A DNA stretch of 64,000 nucleotides from Oscillospiraceae bacterium (GTDB lineage: Bacteria; Bacillota; Clostridia; Oscillospirales; Ruminococcaceae), in assembly GCA_017472735.1 (NCBI GenBank), contig JAFUOD010000013.1, positions 26,772 to 90,771 on the forward strand, given 5' to 3'. The number at the start of each line of letters is the position of its first letter. Positions within the stretch are counted from its first letter, which is position 1. Shown here piece after piece: positions 45,127-53,155 of the stretch. The position numbers and the translations under genes are program-made. The notes under the pieces were generated by a model. The model saw only the letters and a list, made by a program, of their open reading frames with translations. It searched no databases and had not been told where the DNA came from.

Positions 45127-45160
45127 ACCCTCTCACCAAACGGTGAGAGGGTTGTTTTTT
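45127..45160 (+). terminator. Terminator after trpB
   Basis: Perfect CCCTCTCACC / GGTGAGAGGG stem, loop AAAC, tail TTGTTTTTT. Confidence 0.92.
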
Positions 45161-45167
45161 ATTATAA

Positions 45168-46004
45168 TCAGTCGGGGTATATCATGTTGTCGATAGCTTC
45201 GATAATCGCAGAGATCTCTTCTAAAGTCGGCAGGTCGTCCCAATCATAAACTTCGCAGTTGGTGTCGTAAACAGATGCGGTAATCAATATTCTGTACTTT
45301 TCGCCCACTGCTAAATAGGTCGTTTCTTGAACGTCGTGTTCAAAGCCCAAATCTGTCGGAATTCTCTCTTCGCTGTAATAATACAGGTCAACGTCTCCCA
45401 CTTTAGTCCGGAACATTTCTCCGTCATGTTCAATGCTCACTTCGGTATCTTCATATAATTCTTCAACAGTTACACTAAGCCATTTGCCTTCAACCATAGT
45501 AGTGCCGTTTTCATCTTTATACGAGTTGATATCTGTATAATGGTAAACTACCCAAGATGTGTGATAAGGCGGAGCCTCTTCTAAAGTACGTATATCCTCG
45601 TGACTCAGTTCGTATCCTTCGGGAATGGGTAGCTTATCCTTATCAATTATTGCAGGGAAATCAAAAATCATATTCTCTTTCGGCATAGTGAAGATATATT
45701 CAGGCTTGAGCCATTCTTCTCCCGTTTCAGGATCTACAACAAATGCGTCAACATCTTCCCACCATTGGGAATTGCCGAATGATATCTGGCGGGCACGGTC
45801 ATAGTTTACCGACACCGCAGTAAGCGTTGCCGCCAGCACCAGAGCAACTACCGCCGCTATAATTATAACCTTTTTTGTTATTACAGGTCTTGCTTTCCTT
45901 TCGTTATTTTCCGTCATATCCATCACCTTTCCGACTAAAGCAGACGGCGCGTGTATTTCGCCGAAGGTTTCTTTGAAATACTCCCTATTTCTTTCATCGT
46001 TCAT
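45168..46004 (-). CDS. Membrane anti-sigma factor partner of the ECF sigma
   Basis: 278 residues. A cytoplasmic N-terminus of about 45 residues is followed by one membrane helix (VIIIAAVVALVLAATLTAVSV) and an acidic extracellular domain of about 205 residues with no family I recognise. The start at 46004 gives a 4-bp ATGA overlap with the sigma stop and a well-placed AAGGAGG; an ATG 6 bp upstream is too close to that site. The layout (sigma then membrane protein, translationally coupled) identifies it as the likely anti-sigma factor. The extracellular part, rich in Trp, Tyr and Glu, would be the sensor; the signal is unknown. Confidence 0.75.
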   Translation of the reverse strand: MNDERNREYFKETFGEIHAPSALVGKVMDMTENNERKARPVITKKVIIIAAVVALVLAATLTAVSVNYDRARQISFGNSQWWEDVDAFVVDPETGEEWLKPEYIFTMPKENMIFDFPAIIDKDKLPIPEGYELSHEDIRTLEEAPPYHTSWVVYHYTDINSYKDENGTTMVEGKWLSVTVEELYEDTEVSIEHDGEMFRTKVGDVDLYYYSEERIPTDLGFEHDVQETTYLAVGEKYRILITASVYDTNCEVYDWDDLPTLEEISAIIEAIDNMIYPD

Positions 46005-46477
46005 TGCCATGCCTCCTTTAATCTATCTTTTAAATACTGTCTTGCTCGAAGAAGTCTTGTTTGAACGGCGGTTTTAGAGATACCCAAAATATCTGCTGTT
46101 TCTTTGGTGCTGTACCCCTCGAAGTAATAAAGGTATATTACAACACGATATTTTGTCGGCAGCTCTTTAACCGCATAATAAAGCTCGCTCTTTTCTGGGC
46201 TCGAGAATATGGGCTCTTTTGGCAAATCCTCAAGCGGCAAAGTGTTCTTTCTCCACGGTGAGCGCCAAAGGGTGTTGCACTCGTTAACGGCAACCCTAAT
46301 TAGCCAACGCTTTGCGTGCTCGTCATCTTCAAAGCCGTTTTTGTGTTGCCACAGTTTTAAAAACGTGGTCTGCGTAACGTCCTCGGCGTCATGAGGGCTT
46401 TTGCACCCGTTAAGTGCAACTCTGTAAACGCTGTCGATATAAAGTTTTGTCAAGCGTTCATATTCGTTTATGTTCAA
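46001..46477 (-). CDS. ECF sigma-70 family sigma factor
   Basis: 158 residues. Region 2 is SPHDAEDVTQTTFLKLWQHK with AKRWLIRVAVNECNTLWRS; region 4 is YSTKETADILGISKTAVQTRLLRARQYL. The start is TTG at 46477, supported by AGGAG 7 bp upstream; no ATG or GTG alternative fits. It overlaps its anti-sigma partner by 4 bp. It is unrelated in detail to the sigma factor at 843-1427. Target promoters cannot be inferred from one window. Confidence 0.9.
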   Translation of the reverse strand: MNINEYERLTKLYIDSVYRVALNGCKSPHDAEDVTQTTFLKLWQHKNGFEDDEHAKRWLIRVAVNECNTLWRSPWRKNTLPLEDLPKEPIFSSPEKSELYYAVKELPTKYRVVIYLYYFEGYSTKETADILGISKTAVQTRLLRARQYLKDRLKEAWQ

Positions 46478-46559
46478 ACTGTCTCTCCTACTTTCGAAAG
46501 GCCTTTCACTTAATAAACGTTTTGCAAGGCAAAAATATCACAAAAGTTTTAAAAAATTT

Positions 46560-46587
46560 GAGCGTACAGTTTTTTTGCTGTACGCTC
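46560..46587 (-). terminator. Terminator after prfB
   Basis: GAGCGTACAG / CTGTACGCTC stem, followed on the minus strand by AAATTTTTT. Confidence 0.9.
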
Positions 46588-46594
46588 GAAATAA

Positions 46595-47713
46595 TTATTT
46601 CTCTAATGTGCCGTTTGAGAGTGCTTTTAAATAAGCATTGATAAAGCCGTCAAGCTCGCCGTCCATAACTGCGTGGACGTTGCCGTTTTCATGGCCTGTG
46701 CGGTGGTCTTTAACAAGGGTATAGGGCATGAAAACATATGATCTGATCTGAGAGCCCCATGCGATCTCCTTTTGCACGCCCTTAATATCCTCGATTTTAG
46801 AAAGATGTTCACGTTCTTTGATCTCAACAAGCTTTGCAACAAGCATTTTCATGGCATAGTCTTTGTTCTGAACCTGACTGCGCTGGGTCTGGCAAGCGGT
46901 TACAATGCCTGTGGGAATGTGAGTGATTCGCACAGCAGACGAGGTTTTGTTAATGTGCTGACCGCCTGCGCCCGATGCACGGTAGGTATCGATTCTAAGA
47001 TCTTCCTGGCGGATCTCAACACTCATGTCAGCCTCGATTTCGGGCATGACTTCTACTGCCGAGAAGGATGTGTGACGCGAACCCGAAGCATCAAAAGGTG
47101 AAACACGAACAAGTCGGTGGATACCCGATTCGCTCTTTAAATAGCCGTAGGCGTTTTCGCCCTCGATGATCATGGAACAGCTTTTAACGCCTGCATCGGC
47201 ACCGTCAAGCTGGTCGAGAATTGAAACCTTATAGCCATGAGCCTCGCCCCAGTGGACATACATTCGAATAAGCATTTCTGTCCAGTCCTGAGCCTCGGTT
47301 CCGCCGGCGCCTGCATGGAAGTTTAAAATAGCATTTGCGCTGTCGTACTCGCCTGTTAACAGGGTCGAAAGCGTTATTTTATCGATCTTTGCAACAAAAT
47401 CCTCAAGCTCGGATTTAATGTCGTTTAAAAGGTCGTCGTCATTATCCTCGAAATACATATCAATGAGGGTGGCAATATCCTCTGCCTGAACGTTAAGTCT
47501 GCGGTCATCCTCAACACGGTTTTCAAGCATTTTTGTGCGTTGCAATATCTTCTGCGATTTGTCCATGTCGTCCCAAAAGCCGGGCTCTGCAGCCTTGTTG
47601 TGAAGCTGCTCGATTTCCTCTTTAGCGGAATCAATGTTTAAAACGGTGTGAAGCTCTTTAAGCTTGGGCTGATATTCTGAAAGCTGCTGCTTAAGCTCGT
47701 CTATAAGTAGCAT
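46595..47713 (-). CDS. prfB: Peptide chain release factor 2
   Basis: 372 residues. RF2 recognises UGA and UAA and triggers peptide release. Visible signatures are the SPF recognition motif (RVSPFDASGSRHTSF), the GGQ motif (YRASGAGGQHINKTSSAVR) and the N-terminal helical domain. The reading frame is continuous through the region (HTVLNIDSAKEEI) where most bacteria carry the CUU-UGA programmed frameshift, so this gene is made without frameshift autoregulation. The ATG at 47713 has GGAGG 7 bp upstream. secA, its frequent neighbour in Firmicutes, is not adjacent. Confidence 0.97.
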   Translation of the reverse strand: MLLIDELKQQLSEYQPKLKELHTVLNIDSAKEEIEQLHNKAAEPGFWDDMDKSQKILQRTKMLENRVEDDRRLNVQAEDIATLIDMYFEDNDDDLLNDIKSELEDFVAKIDKITLSTLLTGEYDSANAILNFHAGAGGTEAQDWTEMLIRMYVHWGEAHGYKVSILDQLDGADAGVKSCSMIIEGENAYGYLKSESGIHRLVRVSPFDASGSRHTSFSAVEVMPEIEADMSVEIRQEDLRIDTYRASGAGGQHINKTSSAVRITHIPTGIVTACQTQRSQVQNKDYAMKMLVAKLVEIKEREHLSKIEDIKGVQKEIAWGSQIRSYVFMPYTLVKDHRTGHENGNVHAVMDGELDGFINAYLKALSNGTLEK

Positions 47714-47748
47714 GATTTTCCTCCGAAACTGTAAATTATCAATTTATT

Positions 47749-47777
47749 ATTGTAGCATAAGTTAAAGCTTTATGCAA
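47749..47777 (-). promoter_or_regulatory. prfB promoter
   Basis: Minus strand TTGCAT (47777-47772), 17-bp spacer, TACAAT (47754-47749). Confidence 0.7.
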
Positions 47778-47847
47778 GAGGGACACCGCCGCTGATTTTA
47801 TGAAATGTTGAAAATTCTGTGTCGGCCTGTTTTCCTTTAACCAAGTT

Positions 47848-47877
47848 AACTCCCTTTCGCTTACGCGAAAGGGAGTT
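47848..47877 (-). terminator. Terminator-like hairpin after the large GH2
   Basis: AACTCCCTTTCGC / GCGAAAGGGAGTT stem with a 4-base loop; only a short T stretch follows on the minus strand. Confidence 0.6.
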
Positions 47878-47882
47878 TTGAG

Positions 47883-50800
47883 TTAATTAATAAACTTTAT
47901 TGACTTAAGATCGAAGTCGCAGCCCGGCAGGAACACAAGCTTAACATCGGCTTTGCCGCAAACACGTGAAAGCGTAAAGCGTTTAGTCTCGATATTCTCG
48001 CTGTGCGGGAACTCAACTATTTGATTATCTTGTCCTTCAGATGTTGTAAATCGAACATGAACCGAGTCGTTTGCGTTATATGTTTTGCCGCAGATTTCAA
48101 TTGCGGTAACACCCTCCTCGCCAAAGTCAAAGTCGTTGAACTCGACGGTTACGTTGTTGCCGATATGACCGATATAGTCGCCGTTAACACTAAAGGTGTC
48201 GCCGTAAATTCCGTCGCGGTCAAGAGCTGAGATAACTTCATCAACTCTGCCCGTTTTGGTAAACTTAAAGCCCTTGAATCTGATTTCCATATTGAATACA
48301 AATCGGATATTTTTAACGCCGGTCAGTTTCTTATCAAGCTTAAAGGTCTCGAATTGATAATGATTCCATCTTCTTGGTTTTTTGTAAACATAACTGCCCA
48401 AAAGGTTGCCCTCATCATCAGTAATATCAAACGGAATAGGTGCGTCGCTATTGTGATAAAGACCCACTGTAAACTCATCGCTTCCTGCCTTGCCAAAATC
48501 GACATTGGTAAACTGAATGAAAGTCTCTTCGTCGCGAAGTGTCTGCACGCCGCCCTCGAAAACGTCCTGTAAAGGCTCAGTTGCTTCTGAATAAAGCGAA
48601 GCGCTTATAAGACAGTTATATGGGTCAAAGCTTGCGGCGCCAAAGCCCTCGTTAGACATTTCAAGCTCGGATATGATCTCTTCATAAGGTGAACCGTTGC
48701 GGCAGTATGCTCTTAAGCGGTATTCGCCGTCGCCCATTGGAATAATGGTTGCTTGGTTGCCGTTCTTTTCAATTTTAACGAGATTTGTTTCAATGCCTGC
48801 ATCAGTAATTGCCTTAAAGCCGATATCGTCGGCGGTAAAGGTCGTATTTTCAGGGTAAAGCTTGGCAGTAGCAACAATGCTCTTGCAGTTTTCGTTCATC
48901 TTCGAGGATGTAACGCTTAGCTCGATCTTTCGCACAGGGATTTCATCACTTGCAACGCTTGGGGTGTTTTCGGTATTATAGCAAGTGCCTTCGATTACTT
49001 CTGCCTTTAGGGCTTTAAGCTTAAGCACCTCGGTGGGAAGCTCCTTCGATTTAACCTGCATAACAATTTCACCGTCGCAGTCTTTAGCGGCGATCATTGC
49101 CAAAAGCTTGCCGTTAAAGAGCCGGCGGGATGTACCCTTGTATTCATCATAATCGGTCGAGTCGCCGTTATCAAGACCTACAAGTCTGCCGGCACCCGTT
49201 ACGCTAACCTCAACCCTTGAACGGTCGTTTTCAACGGGGTAACCGTTTTCATCAAGCATTGAGATCTCAACAAAAATCATATCCTCGCCGTTTGCCGAAA
49301 GCTCGCACTTGTTGGGCTTAAGGCTGATTTTTTTGGCGTCGCCAAAGCTGTGACGAACCTGCTCGCACATAACATTGCCGTCCTTGTCATATCCCACAGC
49401 CTTAATCTCTCCCTTACGGTAGGGCACCTGCCAGCGGCCCGAAAGACGGTCGCCGTCGGTGTGGTTGTGTTCGTAAACGCCCTGTGAAACGCCGTTTACA
49501 AACAGCTCGGATTTCGCACAGTTCGAGAAAATGAATAAGTCTACAAGCTGACCCTCGTTAAAGTCCCAATAAGGGAACAAATGCACAAAGGGCGCGGTCT
49601 TGTCTAAATTCCATTCGGCTTTATAAGCATAGTAAGAATCCTTAGGGAAACCTGCTGTATCGGAGTGACCGAAGTAAGAATTCTTTGTCCAGTAAGGGGT
49701 GGGCTCACCGATGTAGTCCCAGCCTGTCCAGATATACTGACCTGCGCAGAACTTGTGATTTCTGTCCTGAGTGATGTTATATTCGCAGTTAACGGCGCCC
49801 CAGCCTGTTGCACAGTTTAACAAAGACGAGCACTGGTGGTCATCGTGCGTGGTTGCAAGCTTTGATGCCGGGAAGTGATATGTTCCTCGTGACTGAATGG
49901 TAGAGGCAGTCTCACTGCCATAGATACACCAATCGGGGTGTTTTGCGTGGTGGTCGTCATAAATACGCTCGGTATAGTTATATCCAACGGTGTCGATCTC
50001 TTCAGCGCAGTTCTGAGCGCCCTCCCACTGCATATAGTTAGAACCGATCGTTACGGGGTACATCTTTTTATAATCGTGCTTATGCACCAGATTTTTAAGT
50101 TCAACGGTTACTTCAACGCCTCGGGGAGAAGCATGGGTATCGTAAATTTCGTTACCGATACTCCACATAATAAGGCTGGGGTGGTTTCTGTCACGTCTTA
50201 CCCAGCTTGCAACATCACGCTCGTGCCATTCGGGGAAGTAATTTCCGTAGTCATAGTCGGTCTTTTTAAGCTCCCACATATCAAATGCCTCGGACAATAT
50301 CATTATGCCCATTTCGTCAGCCAAGTCCATAAACTCGGGTGCGGGAGGGTTATGCGATGTACGGATAGAGTTAACGCCCATTTCCTTTAAGCTGTCAAAC
50401 TGACGTTTGAGTGCGGTTTTGTTAAATGCCGCGCCTAAAGCACCAAGGTCGTGATGCATGCAAGCACCGTGAATTTTCAGCCAACGCTCGTTTAAGAAGA
50501 AGCCCTCGTTATTGTCAAATCTAATTGTCTTAAAGCCTAAGCTTTCAACCCTTTCGTCAACTGTCTCACCGTTAACGATAAGCTCGGTTTTAAGAGTATA
50601 AAGGTAAGGGTCATCAACATCCCAAAGGTGAACGTCACTAACATCAAGCGACTGTGAAACTACGCTTACATTACTCGTTAAAGTACATGCCTTAGAGGTC
50701 TCGGCAACAACGTCACCCTCAGAATCCAAAACAATATGCTTAACACAAGCTTCAGCCTCGCCCTTAACCTCGGTATCTATTTCAACGGTCCAATATCCCT

Positions 50801-51263
50801 CTTTTTTAACGGGAACAACATAGGTGCCGTCGGGAATGATCTCGTTTTCGCCCTTGGCGGTAAGCCAGACGTTGCGGTAAATTCCGGCGCCCGAATACCA
50901 ACGGGTGTTGGGACACTGATAACGCACATTAACTAATATCTCGTTTTCACCCTCGTCAGCGCCGACAAGAGGAACGTCGAAGGTGGTATAACCGTATTTC
51001 CATTCAAAAATTTTTGTGCCGTTAAGGAAAATCTCACAGTCCATGTATACGCCCTCGAATCTAAGGGTATAGTTGGTTTTGTTCACGTTTTCCAAAGTCA
51101 CGCATTTTTTATAATATCCGTCACCGTTGCCGTAAAGGTCGTTGGTTTTAAAAATCATCCAGTCGTGCGGAATGTCTACCGGTTTAAAATCGTTGCATTG
51201 GGGAACCTCGCCGATGCTTTTTAAGGCAAAGCTCCAACCGCTGTTAAAAAGAGTTTTTGTCAT
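47883..51263 (-). CDS. Large GH2 glycoside hydrolase with extra C-terminal beta domains
   Basis: 1126 residues, no signal peptide. The standard GH2 core covers about 1-720: sugar-binding domain, Ig domain, TIM barrel and DUF4982. Acid/base is Glu372 (IMWSIGNEIYD), predicted nucleophile Glu451 (CIYGSETAST), and RTSHNPP is at 301-307. About 350 further residues include an Ig-like segment and two CBM6/35-like sandwiches (around FIQFTNVDFGKAGSDEFTVG and VEFNDFDFGEEGVTAIEI). Carbohydrate-binding modules on an apparently cytoplasmic enzyme are odd and may mean non-classical release or use on long imported chains. GGAGGG precedes the ATG. Likely beta-galactosidase-type activity. Confidence 0.88.
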   Translation of the reverse strand: MTKTLFNSGWSFALKSIGEVPQCNDFKPVDIPHDWMIFKTNDLYGNGDGYYKKCVTLENVNKTNYTLRFEGVYMDCEIFLNGTKIFEWKYGYTTFDVPLVGADEGENEILVNVRYQCPNTRWYSGAGIYRNVWLTAKGENEIIPDGTYVVPVKKEGYWTVEIDTEVKGEAEACVKHIVLDSEGDVVAETSKACTLTSNVSVVSQSLDVSDVHLWDVDDPYLYTLKTELIVNGETVDERVESLGFKTIRFDNNEGFFLNERWLKIHGACMHHDLGALGAAFNKTALKRQFDSLKEMGVNSIRTSHNPPAPEFMDLADEMGIMILSEAFDMWELKKTDYDYGNYFPEWHERDVASWVRRDRNHPSLIMWSIGNEIYDTHASPRGVEVTVELKNLVHKHDYKKMYPVTIGSNYMQWEGAQNCAEEIDTVGYNYTERIYDDHHAKHPDWCIYGSETASTIQSRGTYHFPASKLATTHDDHQCSSLLNCATGWGAVNCEYNITQDRNHKFCAGQYIWTGWDYIGEPTPYWTKNSYFGHSDTAGFPKDSYYAYKAEWNLDKTAPFVHLFPYWDFNEGQLVDLFIFSNCAKSELFVNGVSQGVYEHNHTDGDRLSGRWQVPYRKGEIKAVGYDKDGNVMCEQVRHSFGDAKKISLKPNKCELSANGEDMIFVEISMLDENGYPVENDRSRVEVSVTGAGRLVGLDNGDSTDYDEYKGTSRRLFNGKLLAMIAAKDCDGEIVMQVKSKELPTEVLKLKALKAEVIEGTCYNTENTPSVASDEIPVRKIELSVTSSKMNENCKSIVATAKLYPENTTFTADDIGFKAITDAGIETNLVKIEKNGNQATIIPMGDGEYRLRAYCRNGSPYEEIISELEMSNEGFGAASFDPYNCLISASLYSEATEPLQDVFEGGVQTLRDEETFIQFTNVDFGKAGSDEFTVGLYHNSDAPIPFDITDDEGNLLGSYVYKKPRRWNHYQFETFKLDKKLTGVKNIRFVFNMEIRFKGFKFTKTGRVDEVISALDRDGIYGDTFSVNGDYIGHIGNNVTVEFNDFDFGEEGVTAIEICGKTYNANDSVHVRFTTSEGQDNQIVEFPHSENIETKRFTLSRVCGKADVKLVFLPGCDFDLKSIKFIN

Positions 51264-51320
51264 ATTGACCCTCCGTTTGAGTAAAATAAGGGATAATCGG
51301 ATAAGTTTCCGACAAATATA

Positions 51321-51349
51321 ATTATAACTTTTTATGTTTGCTATTTCAA
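51321..51349 (-). promoter_or_regulatory. Promoter of the large GH2
   Basis: Minus strand TTGAAA (51349-51344), 17-bp spacer, TATAAT (51326-51321). No CGCAA-type half-sites are visible here. Confidence 0.7.
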
Positions 51350-51415
51350 TACATTATTTTAGTTTTTTACAAATTTTTGGTTTCATTTTTTAACATTTAT
51401 TTAAGAAAATTTTTC

Positions 51416-51444
51416 TTGACATATGTACTTTAATGGGCTAAAAT
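51416..51444 (+). promoter_or_regulatory. mgtE promoter
   Basis: TTGACA (51416-51421), 17-bp spacer, TAAAAT (51439-51444). The predicted start near 51451 gives a leader of about 190 nt. Confidence 0.8.
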
Positions 51445-51450
51445 TAATAT

Positions 51451-51640
51451 AGCGAATTATTTGCTTATTAATCTGTAAAAGGAGTGACAACAATGGACGC
51501 AGGCGCGAGCCGAAGTACCCCTCGAGGGAGCAGCTTTTTAGGTAACATAAGACGCATTGCGCCTTGTTGCCGTTAGGTTTATATTAAAACGACCTTAATG
51601 CTGTTTCCTCTGATTAGAAAATGATTGGAGGAATTTTTTT
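51451..51640 (+). promoter_or_regulatory. Structured mgtE leader, candidate metal-responsive element
   Basis: The leader contains the perfect palindrome CCCTCGAGGG (51519-51528) and a long imperfect hairpin 51541-51571 (GGTAA / TTGCC, TAAG / CTTG, CGC / GCG). MgtE leaders in Firmicutes often hold Mg2+ sensors, but the conserved M-box words are not present. A 27-residue ORF with its own ribosome binding site covers the structured part, so coupling between its translation and mgtE expression is possible. Confidence 0.45.
51493..51576 (+). CDS. Possible 27-residue leader peptide upstream of mgtE
   Basis: ATG with AAGGAG 8 bp upstream; the product starts MDAGASRSTPRGSSFLGN and ends RRIAPCCR. It is rich in Arg, Ser, Gly and Pro and unlike a membrane or signal sequence. 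It spans the CCCTCGAGGG palindrome and the long hairpin of the mgtE leader. Either it is a regulatory upstream ORF or the frame is open by chance over a structured RNA. Confidence 0.35.
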   Translation: MDAGASRSTPRGSSFLGNIRRIAPCCR

Positions 51641-53008
51641 ATGGAGCAGACCACAGTTTTTGATATTGTCATGAAGCTTTATGAACAAAGGAAATTTCCC
51701 GAGCTTAAGCTTATCATGAACGAAATGAACCCTGCAGATATTGCAAACATTTTAGAGCTTACCGAAGGCTCGGATACCCTTGCGATGTTCAGGCTTTTGC
51801 CGAAAGAGCTTGCGGCAGAAACCTTTGCTTACATTGAGCCCGAACAACAGGAGCAACTTATTACCCTTTTCTCGGACAGTGAGTTAAGGTATATGATCTC
51901 GGAGCTGTTTTTGGATGACACAGTTGCTATTATTGATGAAATGCCGGCAAGCGTTGTTTCAAGGATCCTTAAGAATGCCGACCCGAAAACGAGAGCGCAA
52001 ATAAACGAGCTTTTGGCATATCCCGATGACAGCGCCGGCAGTATTATGACGCCCGAATATGTTTACTTAAACCGTCACATTACCGTGGCAGAGGCGTTTG
52101 AGCGTATAAGAAAGGTCGGCTTGAACAAAGAAACCGTTTACACCTGTTATGTTACCGAAGCAAGAAAGCTTTTGGGTGTTGTTTCTTTGTTAGAGCTTTT
52201 AACAGCCGAGCCCGAAACCGTGATCGACGAAATCATGGATACAAACGTTATAAGCGTTAACACCCGTGACGACAAGGAAATTGTGGCTGACACCTTGGCA
52301 AAATACGACCTGCTTGCTATTCCTGTTGTTGATGCCGAGGGTAGGATCGTTGGTATTGTAACCGTAGACGACGCTATCGACGTTATTACCGAAGAGACTA
52401 CCGAAGACATTGAAAAGATGGCTGCCATTGCGCCTACCGATAAATCATACTTTAGAACAGGCGTGTTTGAAACTTTCTCGAAAAGAATACCATGGTTGCT
52501 TTTGCTTATGCTTTCGGCGACCTTTACGGGCATGATTATTACGGGATTTGAAGATAAGCTGGCAACCTGTGTAGTTTTAACTTCGTTTATACCCATGCTT
52601 ATGGGTACGGGCGGTAACGCAGGCGGTCAGGCCTCGGCAACGATTATTAGAAGCCTTTCGCTTGGCGACATTGAGCTTAGAGACATTTTTAGAACCATTT
52701 GGAAAGAAGCAAGAGTGGCACTGATTTGCGGTATTGCTTTGGCAGTTGTTAACTTTGGCAAAATGCTTTTGGTTGACAGACTTCTTTTAAACAACCCCGA
52801 GGTTACGGTTGCGGTCTCTTTGGTTGTTTGTCTGGCGCTGTTGGTTTCGGTGTTTGTTGCAAAAATCATCGGCTGTTCGCTGCCTATTGCCGCAAAAGCA
52901 CTGCGGCTTGACCCTGCCGTAATGGCGAGCCCGTTTATTACAACCATCGTCGATGCAGTTTCGCTTTTGGCTTACTTTCTTATTGCATCTGCAGTTTTGG
53001 GAATATAA
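51641..53008 (+). CDS. mgtE: Magnesium transporter MgtE
   Basis: 455 residues. The N-terminal helical MgtE_N domain (about 20-125) is followed by a CBS pair (about 135-255; YPDDSAGSIMTPEYVYL opens it) and a C-terminal membrane domain with five helices (about 285-455), including FIPMLMGTGGNAGGQASATIIRS, the conserved pore segment. The cytoplasmic domains sense Mg2+ and close the channel. GGAGG precedes the ATG. Single-gene transcript with its own promoter, a long leader and a strong terminator. Confidence 0.96.
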   Translation: MEQTTVFDIVMKLYEQRKFPELKLIMNEMNPADIANILELTEGSDTLAMFRLLPKELAAETFAYIEPEQQEQLITLFSDSELRYMISELFLDDTVAIIDEMPASVVSRILKNADPKTRAQINELLAYPDDSAGSIMTPEYVYLNRHITVAEAFERIRKVGLNKETVYTCYVTEARKLLGVVSLLELLTAEPETVIDEIMDTNVISVNTRDDKEIVADTLAKYDLLAIPVVDAEGRIVGIVTVDDAIDVITEETTEDIEKMAAIAPTDKSYFRTGVFETFSKRIPWLLLLMLSATFTGMIITGFEDKLATCVVLTSFIPMLMGTGGNAGGQASATIIRSLSLGDIELRDIFRTIWKEARVALICGIALAVVNFGKMLLVDRLLLNNPEVTVAVSLVVCLALLVSVFVAKIIGCSLPIAAKALRLDPAVMASPFITTIVDAVSLLAYFLIASAVLGI

Positions 53009-53021
53009 AATTTGCATCTTC

Positions 53022-53142
53022 GACCCACGTGGGCACCCTGCCTGCCGCTTAAAGCGGCAGGCTTTTTGTTTTGGCTGCGCCAAAACAAAAACAGCCCCGC
53101 CCCACAAAGTGGGGCGGGGCGAGGGTGCCCGCAACTGCGGGC
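53022..53142. repeat. GC-rich multi-hairpin element containing the mgtE terminator
   Basis: Consecutive inverted repeats: CCCACGTGGG (about 53024), CCTGCCGC / GCGGCAGG (53041-53061, followed by CTTTTTG, the mgtE terminator), GTTTTGGC / GCCAAAAC (53068-53086), GCCCCGCCCCAC / GTGGGGCGGGGC (53094-53120) and GCCCGC / GCGGGC (53127-53142). An outer 9-bp pair GGGCACCCT / AGGGTGCCC (about 53030-53038 and 53122-53130) encloses the central three. It may serve as a two-sided transcription stop between convergent genes. Confidence 0.8.
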
Positions 53143-53155
53143 GCCTGATGTTTTT

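Noticed and set aside
51264-51415. AraC-type half-sites at the large GH2 promoter
   Set aside because: Only AGCAAAC-like words are present, without the CGCAA core or the 21-bp partner, so this gene is not placed in the predicted regulon.
51451-51640. M-box or yybP-ykoY riboswitch upstream of mgtE
   Set aside because: I looked for the conserved words of both classes and could not place them; left as an unassigned structured leader.
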